Shown here piece after piece: positions 55,190-64,000 of a DNA stretch of 64,000 bases (position 1 is the stretch's first letter; every line of letters starts with the position of its first letter). The stretch lies in the NCBI GenBank assembly GCA_004194705.1, contig SADC01001238.1, forward strand, positions 133,796 through 197,795, read 5' to 3'. The notes under the pieces are model-generated. The model ran no database searches and was not told the origin of the DNA. It saw only the letters and a list, made by a program, of their open reading frames with translations. Origin of the DNA: Ditylenchus dipsaci (Eukaryota; Nematoda; Chromadorea; Rhabditida; Anguinidae). The position numbers were made by a program, and so were the translations under genes.

Positions 55190-55930
55190 ACCGGTAATAA
55201 TTATAAAAAATAGCTAATGAAAAATAACACAGATCTTAGGACAGTTATTGCAAAAAGTCACTAGTGAAAAAAAGCTACTTTTGTTTTGTTGAGAAAAATA
55301 AATTTAGTGGCTTAAGCTTTTTTTTAATTGTTGGCTGAAAAGTCTAACGAAAAATTTGGTGTTTCCCCGGTGTGGGGAAGTTTTTGACACAAAGTTTTGA
55401 AGAATGCTAGAATTTTTTTTGTCACCCTGTAGCTAGTAATAATTCATTCTGACTGTTTTTCATTTAACATAAAACCCGTTTAAAATATGCTGCAAATCAA
55501 AAATATAGTCTGGCTTAACAATGAAGGCACTAACACAATAAAAGCTAAGTGAATCGTAAGAATTGAAAAAATTATATCAGTCAAGGAAAAAATGACAGTT
55601 GCTCTCGTCTTTCGTATCAGAGGAATAAAACAGATTTTTTTTAAACTTAACATTGTTTTAGTCTGTGAATTTTTTTGTCTAAACACATTTGAGAAAATTT
55701 ATAATTGTTTGATAGCCTTTACTAGTTGTGTACGCAGGAATTTTAAACGGGAAAGGGAGGCACCACAGTTTTTTAGGCCAAATAACCTACATTTTTTAAA
55801 TTGGTTCTTCAATTGTAAGGAAAGGGCTATCAAACAAGCATAAACTTTTTTGAAAGTGTCTGGACAAGAAAACTTACAGACTAAAAAATTTTAATTTTCA
55901 AAAGAAACACCCTTATAAAAAGTATATACT
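55190..55930. other. Intergenic, no supported feature
   Basis: ORFs on both strands (55480-55843) have no recognisable domain and may be chance. Confidence 0.3.
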
Positions 55931-55935
55931 CGCTA

Positions 55936-57143
55936 CTATAACTGGAAAGGCTGCAAGTGACCAAGAAGTATGTTAGGGAGTAAGCATCTTGAAAACAGGT
56001 CTGTATTTAGCACTAGAAGAGGCCATGGAAGGCACTTGCCAACACACCACTGTGCACCTGCAAAAGCAGCGTACAGGCGACGAGACTCGTTGGTGAAGTG
56101 AATGCTAAACAAAAAAAAGTGATTTACATTTTTTAAATTTTTTCAAATAAGTCTTTTTCGCAAGGCTTTGAGACTTTTTTTTCGAAAACTAAGGACATTT
56201 TTGGATATACAGTCAACCCTCGATTTAACGGCACCCTCGATTTAATGGCAACGAAAAATAGACAGATTTGGTCGGCATTGACCATGATTTAGTCAAAGTG
56301 AAACCTCGATTTAACGGCACACCGAACACGGTCCCCAAGGGTGCCGTTATATCGAGGGTTGACTGTACTAAAATTTCAAACAAAAAAAATATGAAATCCC
56401 GAAATAAGGACAAATATTATAAATAAGGACATCTGGAAGCCCTACTCTACGTTAATTTAGAATTTTTGAATATGCGGAGGTCAGGTTTTTTAATTTAAAG
56501 TGCTCGCAATTTTTTTTGAACTTTTCCCTCATAGCACGGCTTTTCAAAGTAGTCAAAAATGGGCAATATGTGACTTGTGAACAATTCAAATATATTTTGT
56601 AGGAAACTTTAAAACCTCTCAAATTTGGCTAGAAAAAATTAGTTACAGACTTCAAATGGCGCCTAGTTGTCAAAAATCTGAAATTTGAAAAAATTTTCAA
56701 GAGAAAGTTCATGGTGTCCAGAAATGCGGTCTAACTCGCAAAATCAAGGAAAATAGCCTTGTTTTCAGTGTTTTCACAACAAACCTAAAACTGCCTCATG
56801 AAGTGGAAATTGCCTACTGCTTTTTTGAATTGCATGCTTTAAGTATTTTGAATGTTTTCGAAATATCGAACGTAGTCCACTCCAACGATACTTGACATCG
56901 CAGATTGAAAACTACAGTCGAACTCCGGTAAAAGGCCACAAAATACGTACTCCGAACATTGGAAAAACTCGAAATCACCATTTCGGTCGCGGCGATGGTC
57001 TTTAGAAGACTCACCTTATGATTGGGTCGTGATAATTTGAAAAGAGATATTCTGATTACATCATTGTCTTTCCAGCAGTCTGACTGTATTATCCACTTTA
57101 AAATACGACAAAGTGCAACCTTATAGCTCCTGACTGCAGGCAA
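55936..57143 (-). CDS. Possible two-exon hypothetical gene fragment
   Basis: Minus strand: an exon ending about 57015 encodes YKVALCRILKWIIQSDCWKD and DVIRISLFKLSRPNHK before a good donor (GTGAGT). A later exon, 56106 down to a stop near 55936, starts after TTTGTTTAG and in one frame reads IHFTNESRRLYAAFAGAQWC and GKCLPWPLLVLNTD. That frame does not match the donor phase exactly. An ORF further upstream (58017-57706) might belong. Family unknown; weak support. Confidence 0.2.
56210..56365. mobile_element. Miniature TA element, CAGTCAACCCTCG ends
   Basis: CAGTCAACCCTCGATTTAAC on the left and its inverse (GATATAAC variant) on the right, TA on both sides (56208-56209; 56366-56367). 156 bp. Confidence 0.85.
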
Positions 57144-59722
57144 TAGCTATAGGCATTTTCCAGTGCCTTCCGGCAGATTAGTCAGCAAATGCTAGTCACA
57201 GTCAGCTTTTCTTCATGCACACCCACCAAACTGCTATTCACTGTAAACAAGGCCACTCAACTGCTCAGCCGGACTAAGCACAACACAAATGTCAGCTATA
57301 AACAATAAAATATAACAATTGCTTTATTTTAGGGTTTTTTCGCTCGGCCCATAATTTTTAAGCCGGAAATGAGAAACTTTATTCCGGCTTGAATTAGGAT
57401 TTTCGGCTCTTGACGCTTTCGTCGTGCAAAAACTATTTAGCTCAGGTCAAAAATGTCAGCGCTCTGACAACATTTTGCCGTTGTTACGTCATAAAGTTGT
57501 TTTACAGTTATCTCTCTCTAATCCATTTCTCCAAAAAAGTCACTTGCTGGCTAGGGTCTAACACTTTCAGCCCCAACTGTTTTAGCTTTTTGTCAAACCT
57601 GATTCCTCTTCCAGTACAGTCTCCACAATTAAGGCGAGAAAAGTTTACATCTCAGTAAGGGAATATGGCAGTTCGGAGATAATTTTTAGAGCGATCTGAT
57701 AATCTTCAGAAAGCAATAAATGCGAGGAATGAGACGGATAGATTTTCATTAAGTTCTTTCAGCTTCGAGCTTTTTATCAGAGACTCACAATTAGTTCGTG
57801 AGATGCAGCTCAGAGTGACTGTCTTAGCATTGTTGGAAGTAGCTGGAGGGAGTAGCACACAAACAAATTCTAGTCTAAATAGATTTTGAAACCCGCATTT
57901 CAGGTATATGGCCTTGGAAAAACCTGTTGGAATGGACACATATTTTAGCATCAATACTGGTGGATAGAAGTTTAACAATTCGTTTTCCATTCGGTAGAAT
58001 AGTGCATTTGTGGGCAAGCAGCTCTGACCTCAGGCTAATTGACCATTTGCGCTAAATTGACATTTGGGTATGGATCGAAAATAAAAAAGCAGCTTAAAAA
58101 AACTAGAGAGTAGACACGGATCAGACCACATTTGAAGCCGTACAAAAGATCATTGCTTGGTGAGAACGAGACTTTAGCCAGCTGGAACAGAAAACTTTCA
58201 ATTATCTTATTTTTTACGTCTGATCTGAAACTGACCTTTTTTCGCGAAATTTTTTCTCAATAATAAATGTCTTCCTGAGTACAATTTACGGAAATCAAGT
58301 TAAAAAAAATACAAAGAATTGAGATATTGTTTAAAGTCAAATTTTCTTAGTGCTTGACTTTTTACTTGTTCATTCAACATAAACCAACGGGTATCCAGAT
58401 ACCCTCAAAAGGATAAAAATCACTGCATCTAATGGTATTTTACTCGGTTTCGGTCACTGGATCTAGGCAGAATTAAATTCTTTGTGGATTTTTGATCAAC
58501 AGGTTGCTCGAAATCACGTCTATGGAATTGAGCCGGGTTTTCAATATTTTTTTGTCTTTTCTATCATTTTGAGCAGTTAAAACGGCTTCACAACATACTT
58601 CCGGTCGTTCGGAGCCGGTACCACATACTGTAGCTTTAACCAGTATAGTCAACCGCTTCGAATCAGAATTTTTTTCAAATCACCCGTCGTTTTTGGGCAA
58701 ATATCGACCAAGGGATTCAGATTCATTGAGGCCTAAATTCAAACAAATACTTTTAACTATACTTTTATCTGATTTTAATCAATTTACAGCTGCTGTATAT
58801 TCCTTGTGTGATTGCTGTTAGCAAGCGTTTAAAACAAACATGCTACAAGTTCTTGTTTTTCATCGGCATTGTTGATTTACTATGTTTGCCTGTTTGCGGA
58901 TTAGTCACTGGATACATGGCCATTGTGGGCGCTGTTTTTTGCTCTTATCCAACTTTTATATATTTCGCAGGTAATTTTAAAAGAATAAATTTGGCTGATT
59001 TCTATAAATGTATTGTTTGCAGGTGTATTTGAAACTGTAAGCTAGCTTACATTTCAGATCCTAAAAAATATTCGAAAACATATTTTTTTAGTTTGTTGGT
59101 AACCGAGTCAAGCACATCCATAATTCTAGCAGCCAACCGCTGCATTGAGATGATATCACCTTCACTTTCGGAAAAATTGTTTGAGGGGAAAGAAGTTGGT
59201 GCTGGATGGCTCTGACTTCTTTATATGGCTTAAGCTTTGTTACTTTTACCAAACCAGTACTTTTTAACGGAATTATGGTTGCTTGGTTTATGAACCCGCA
59301 TATAAATTATTTTGAGGATGCAGGCGGTCTTACGGTAATTAGTTTCATTTATCTCAATTAGTTTTCACTCACAAATTGTTGACAGCGTGAAATTTGGCTA
59401 AAAAACAATTTACAGATTCTCCAAAAAAGCAGCTTGAAAACTTTTAAGGACATTTCATTCTGTAAAGACGATGAAAAACGTGTTTTAAAGCGCAAAAATA
59501 CATTTTTTATATTTTTGAAAAAATTTAGCTTTTTGGTTCAGGAATCAGGGTTAACGACCGCGATACTTCCAACTTGGAAAATCCTAAAAAACACCAGAAA
59601 TATAGAATTTGAACATAGTTTTGTTGACTGCAAGACTAACGCATAAAGAAACACTTATATGCACGCCTTTTGAATTCATTGTACTAAAACAGGGCAGTGT
59701 ACTACAGTGTGCCTCTTGAGCA

Positions 59723-60030
59723 GTACTTGTACCAATTTTCGGCACATCAAAAGATGCCACCTTTTGCCCTATACCTATGGGGCACTTTCAGATATAAGCC
59801 CATAGGTATAGGAGGGTGTTAAGCTCCGCCCCTTTCTGCCCCATACCTATGGGGCACTACTATTACGAAATGTAGGTTGACAACAGATGTTACCTATTTC
59901 GAAATATTATTGCGAAACACAGAGCAACTGTTAAAAAATCATACCTATGGGTTTCTCTTTGAAAGTGCCCCATAGGTATGTGGCACAAAGGCGGCATCCT
60001 TTGATGTGCCGAAAATTGGTGCAAGTAACT
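59723..60030. mobile_element. Foldback in the srt pseudogene intron, CATACCTATGGGGCA repeats
   Basis: The arms ACCAATTTTCGGCACATCAA ... and the inverse ending TTGATGTGCCGAAAATTGGT enclose several copies of CCATACCTATGGGGCAC in both orientations. The equivalent intron of the main srt gene instead carries the GGCT foldback 34879-35675. Confidence 0.8.
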
Positions 60031-60425
60031 GGTGTCCAAAAAGTTCGGAGCGGACTTTTAAGCTTAATTTTGAATCGTGGGCTTTTTTATGAAAATTATT
60101 TTTAATTACAATTTCCGATTTAATATAAGTCTTTCGAAAACATAATTTATTTTATTATATTTCTAGTATGCCAATAAATTGCACACCTTCCACAACAATG
60201 CAGTCTGCTTGGCATTACTGGGTTGTACGCCTTCTTTGTTATTTTGTATATTATAAAAAGCACAGTGTTGGGCAACCAGCCATTAGTCTCTAGACACAAT
60301 GCGGCAGCACAAAGAACGGTAAATACTTTAAAAATGGCTTAAAACATATATTTGACACAGGAAAACATCGGAAATTTTTTTAAAGCTCTCTATTAAAATA
60401 TGTAAGATAAATCTGTTTTTGCTTA

Positions 60426-60668
60426 CCGTATTTTCTCTAATAAGCGCCCTCCCCAAATCCGGTATTTTATTTATTTATTTTTCGTCTATCTGATCCAATT
60501 ATATGTGTCAGTTCCTAGACATTATATAATAAAATGTAGCCGGAAAGCTGAGCTACTTTTTCAGTATGTAAGATGCCTGAGGGTCGCTACCCAAAAAGAG
60601 GTCAAAAATGAGAAAAAGAACAACGAAAATAGCGGTTTTGGGGAGGGCGCTTATTGGAGAAAATACGG
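60426..60668. mobile_element. Miniature element, CCGTATTTTCTC ends, TA duplication
   Basis: CCGTATTTTCTCTAATAAGC on the left; the right end inverts to CCGTATTTTCTCCAATAAGC. TA on both sides. The main srt gene has the empty site (TTGCTTATAATGCGC, TA 36169-36170). 243 bp. Confidence 0.93.
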
Positions 60669-60768
60669 TATAATGCGCATTTTAGTGCGTAGGCAAGTAA
60701 ACCGTAAATCTCTTAAAATGCACTTCCTGAAAGTAACAAAATTCACCTAGATTAGAATGCCTCTAAAG

Positions 60769-60964
60769 CAGGGATGGGAATGAAAATTTTCGGAAAAAAT
60801 TACATTTGGCCAAAAAGCACAATTTGGTCATTTGTGCCATTTTATCCGGTGCTTATTTCCATTTTTAAACGAAAAAAAACATTTTGACGTGAAGTTTTAA
60901 AAATAAAAAGATTGGGGTCCAAAAAAAAGTACAAATCTTTTAAAGAGTACGATTCCAATCCCTG
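60769..60964. mobile_element. hAT-like miniature element, CAGGGATGGGAAT ends
   Basis: Begins CAGGGATGGGAATGAAAATT and ends GATTCCAATCCCTG; flanks CTCTAAAG and CTCTAAAA match at 7 of 8. The main srt gene shows CCTCTAAAGC running on without insertion (about 36260). 196 bp. Confidence 0.8.
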
Positions 60965-61881
60965 CTCTAAAACCTAAAAAAAGAGCCAAAGAAAAAAAGA
61001 AATAAACTGAGGACTTTACTGCGGGCTTTTTGTAATCAATAGCATTTTAAGACAACAAAGCGCGAGATAGCAGAAGACATTAAAAAAAAGAAAGGGTGTT
61101 TTTAGTTTATCTCTGAAAAAAAAAAAAATAAATATTTTCAAATTAATTAATTTTTTTGTTTTATCTTTATTAATTAAGGCCTTTCTACAAGTACTAGTGA
61201 TTAGCTGCGTAAATGCAGTTGGCTCTGGAATCTATGACTACATGCAAATGTTCCCTGTTACAGAGGCTCTAATTTTAGTTGCATCTTATTCTTGGTGTAT
61301 CATACATGGTACTTAAAATTTGCTAGTTTTTTTTTAATTAAAAGATATATTCCAGGCATGCCATCTATAATCTTTTTGACTATGAACAGAACAATACGAC
61401 ATGATTGCATAAGGATGTTACAGCACAATAAACTTGTGCCGAGACAAGAAAGTTGGGCCAACTAAATACAATATAGCTACTACAAGCAATAATAATATGA
61501 GCGGATCAAGACTAAGCTATCCTAATTCTAGAAATATGTCAAATGGACAAATATCTATTCAGCCTCAATTTTGAAAACCGCATATGATGTGATTTTAGCC
61601 AGAAAATATAAAAGTTTAAAGGACCATCGCCGTTGATGACAATTGGAATTTCGATTTGATAGCTCATTAGATAGCCCATTTGATAGCTCATTAAAAACCA
61701 GAGATTCAGGGCTACATGCTGGTGAAAAAAAAAAAAAAATAACTGAATAGTAAAAAGTAAGAACGAGAAGTTTTAAAAATCTGGCGGGAGATATACATAC
61801 CGTATTTAGTCTATTAAACGGGCACTCTCTCAGTCACTTTCTCTCTATCTCTCGGGCGCACTCAATTTCTATAATTTTAGC

Positions 61882-62173
61882 GGTGCAGGATCAAAATACC
61901 CAAAGACAAAATACCCAAATACCCAAAATACCCAAGAGTGGTCTTTTGGTGGACTTTTGACGTCCTACTAATATTATAATGGAATTTGGTGCATATTGTA
62001 TGTTGTGATGTTGTGTATATTATGACAATAGCATATAGTGCACATTATCTGCACAATATGCATATTGGGTACTTTATCCTTGGGTTTTGACCATTGGGTA
62101 TTTTGTACTTTGGGTATTTTGTAATTGGGTATTTGTGATTGGGTATTATGTCTTTAGGTATTTCGATCCTGCG
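61882..62173. mobile_element. Foldback with AAATACCCAA repeats
   Basis: The left end GTGCAGGATCAAAATACCC and right end inverting to GCGCAGGATCGAAATACC. Both arms are irregular arrays of AAATACCCAA / TTGGGTATTT. No ORF. Confidence 0.8.
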
Positions 62174-62179
62174 CCATTT

Positions 62180-62740
62180 TTAAAACCTAAAACTGCCTTA
62201 GTTCATCTGAGGAAAATTAAATATTTAAAAGTGCTCTCGCTCGCGTTTTTCCAACTTTCCATTCACATGCCAATCTGACAAAATCTGACAAGGGGGGGTG
62301 GTGGGTGAACGGCCTTTTTCCTGACAGGAATGTCAGATTTCTCCGCGAATTCTTCCAAATTATTAAAAGAAATTTTGCTGAATTTGGCTTGAATTTTGTC
62401 AAATTTGGCCTGAATTTTGTTCAATTCGGCATTTTTTTTTCAAATTTGCCTGAATTCATATGTTTCATTCTAAATATTTTTATTTCCTTTTTCGAAATAT
62501 CAGAAAATGTTACCAATTGAGTTAGTCAAAAACTTACAATGGCGGCGAACAAAATAATTTCAACCATCGATATATACAAGAATAGCTTAACTATATTATA
62601 ATACATTTGCCCAAAAACGCCGAAAATTATGTTTTTTCAGCATTTGCAAAGAGAAAGTACTTCGAACACGCTTTTAGGATCAGGAAGACACTTGAAAAAA
62701 AATTCTGCTTTAAAATGACCAAAACCATGATACCCACCCT
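62180..62740. other. Intergenic; TTTGGCNTGAATTTTGT tandem variation
   Basis: Three imperfect copies of AATTTGGCCTGAATTTTGTC-like units at 62381-62455. No gene supported. Confidence 0.35.
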
Positions 62741-62794
62741 ATGATCAATAAATTTACTTGTCTCAAAATGTTTCAAAGATGTCCCAAAAAGAGT

Positions 62795-63070
62795 GAACAA
62801 ATAGGATTTGAACATAGTTTGGAATACTGGGCCTACCGCATAAATAAACTCTGGTATGCATGCTTTTTCATGCGTCCACAGTCACTTTCGAGTGATTTGT
62901 GTCTAAGGTATATGGGTGTACGCATCTCCAAGCCGAGCAACCACGCCCGCTGCGACCCCGAAGGGGGCTTGTTGGCTTAGATATGTGGCACTCACTTACC
63001 TTACAACCTCACTTAACAAGACATGATTCCGAGGAAGACTCTTGATCAAAAATGTATATAGAGACTCTTT
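62795..63070. repeat. Foldback-core / tRNA-like fragment
   Basis: ATAGGATTTGAACATAG (inverse of a B-box-like GTTCAAATCC), CTGGGCCTACCGCATAAAT, CACTTTCGAGTGATTTGTG and ACATGATTCCGAGG correspond to the core of 11444-12265, with the GC hairpin reduced. The termini are lost. Confidence 0.65.
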
Positions 63071-63303
63071 TGCCCAGCTCCAGTGACCGGAACGAGGAAA
63101 AATCATGGTTTTGGTCACTTTGGCCAAAAAAAATCGGTAAAAAGTACCTTTCGAAACTTAAAAACAATTAGCAAGCACGTATCAGCGTGCTATCAGTGGT
63201 GGAAATGGTTAAAAAACGGGACGTTGTACGTTTTTGAGCAAAGGTATTATACTATATTCCGGTACAAGAATATAAACGAAAAAAAAGAGTTCAAAAGTGA
63301 ATA

Positions 63304-63360
63304 CCGTTAATTCTCTACTTAACGGAAATGCCCGTTCGATTTACAATAGAGAGTATACGG
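63304..63360. mobile_element. Minimal CCGT...ACGG element, TA duplication
   Basis: CCGTTAATTCTCTACTTAAC and GAGAGTATACGG with TA at 63302-63303 and 63361-63362. Only 57 bp, probably an internally deleted member of the CCGTATT family. Confidence 0.5.
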
Positions 63361-63386
63361 TAATCTAACGAGTAAATATTTGTAAA

Positions 63387-63827
63387 TGGATGTATGTGAA
63401 AACTCCCGACAAATGTGTGAAATTTCCCGACTAATTAATTAATTTTCCCGACAAATTTTTAAACGAACATATCTCAGTGTTTTACTTATCATTTTTTTAT
63501 TTTTTTAGACCAGCATGCAGCCCTACTCTTCTAGTTTCTAATGAGCCATCAACCAAACTGTTATAATTTAAAAAAATTGAGAAAAGTTGGTTTTTATTTA
63601 ACAGCTCCTTGTTTTATGTAAACTATTTTTTCTCAATGTTTTTTAAATTTTAACAATTTGGTTGATGGCTCATTAGAAACTAGAAGAGTAGGGTTGCATG
63701 CTGGTCTAAAAAAAATTAAAAAATGATGAGAAAACACTGAGATATGTTTGTTTTAAAAATTTGTCGGGAAAATTAATTAATTAGTCGGGAAATTTCACAC
63801 ATTTGTCGGGAGTTTTCAATTTGATCC
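63387..63827. mobile_element. Foldback with GAAAACTCCCGACAAAT arms
   Basis: The arms (63387-63600, 63620-63827) are inverse copies containing repeated TTCCCGAC motifs. TTTGTAAA(T) lies on both sides (63379-63387; 63828-63836), an 8-9-bp duplication. A diverged partial relative lies at 61660-61795. Confidence 0.8.
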
Positions 63828-64000
63828 TTTGTAAATTATGATATGAAAACAAGATTTTTTAATTCTATTGTGATATATAAATATATAATTAACATATTAG
63901 AAATTATCTTGTTATTTTACAATACCATTTTTAAGGTTTTAAAATTGAAAAAGATATACAGTGTTATTACCTATTCTACCTATACCTATTTAAAAGCGTG

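Larger units (their letters stand above)
58205..61617 (+). pseudogene. srt chemoreceptor pseudogene, lacking exon 1
   Basis: Homologous to the srt gene from within its intron 1 (about 33035) to just past its stop. Exons: 58790-58970, 59023-59036, 59092-59334, 60167-60318, 61179-61308, 61356-61575. Exon 1 with the start codon is absent. Relative to the main copy, the micro-exon is 14 not 15 nt, exon 4 has two single-base losses (TTGGTAACC; GAGGGGAAAGAAG), exon 5 one, and the last exon lacks two bases (ATGTTACAG for ATGTTTTACAG). It keeps the base missing in exon 4 of the main copy (CCGCATATA). It cannot encode a receptor as it stands. Confidence 0.9.

Noticed and set aside
57706..58017. 103-residue minus-strand ORF as a separate gene
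   Set aside because: No domain, no good donor at its end and no confident link to the exon near 57.1 kb; mentioned only as a possible extension of that weak prediction.

Overview
The window is nuclear DNA from a nematode. The strongest evidence is two copies of a serpentine receptor class T (srt) chemoreceptor gene, a family known from nematodes. A second seven-helix chemoreceptor, a ShKT-like cysteine motif, short AT-rich introns of about 40-60 nt ending in TTTTCAG-like acceptors, and a small degenerate TTAGGC tract (the nematode telomere motif) agree with this. The DNA is AT-rich, gene-sparse and crowded with mobile elements. No bacterial operon, rRNA, intact tRNA or CRISPR was seen. The species cannot be named from the sequence.

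Genes, left to right: the 3' part of a cysteine-rich, Ser/Thr-rich protein enters at base 1 (+, to 1048). A ShKT-like ORF lies at 2037-2261, with a decayed relative at 16.1 kb. A six-exon pepsin-like (A1) aspartic-protease homologue spans 3224-9975 (-). A Srbc/Srw-like chemoreceptor lies at 18516-21815 (-). A complete 3.8-kb hAT transposon (26161-29955) carries a broken multi-exon transposase and a LINE fragment. The main srt gene is at 32771-37977 (+). A second pepsin-like gene (44158-47434, -) has two one-base frame breaks, and a relic of a third copy sits at 48.6 kb. A duplicated pogo/CENP-B-like DNA-binding ORF is at 50.7 and 52.9 kb, with an unidentified 3' gene fragment between the copies. 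A 5'-truncated srt pseudogene lies at 58.2-61.6 kb.

Both pepsin-like paralogues share the same six-exon layout, and neither keeps an Asp-Thr-Gly active-site motif (Asp-Phe-Phe/Leu and Asp-Gln-Tyr instead). They look like secreted non-peptidase or strongly altered members of the family.

The most unusual feature is the number of long inverted-repeat (foldback) elements, many nested in each other and many flanked by legible target-site duplications. Three groups can be separated. (1) Elements with 8-bp (sometimes 8-9-bp) duplications, as hAT transposases make; one set starts GGCT and ends AGCC. (2) Elements at TTAA, as piggyBac-type transposases use. (3) Small elements with TA duplications whose ends read CCGTATT or CAGTC, as expected of Tc1/mariner/pogo transposases. 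Several foldbacks carry tRNA-like A and B boxes in both arms. The two srt copies, and the opposite arms of foldbacks, give occupied/empty site pairs that confirm several insertions directly.

Single-base deletions recur across conserved reading frames (both protease genes, both srt copies, the second pogo copy, the 52-kb fragment). Some may be true decay, but the pattern also fits residual consensus errors or collapsed haplotypes in a long-read assembly.
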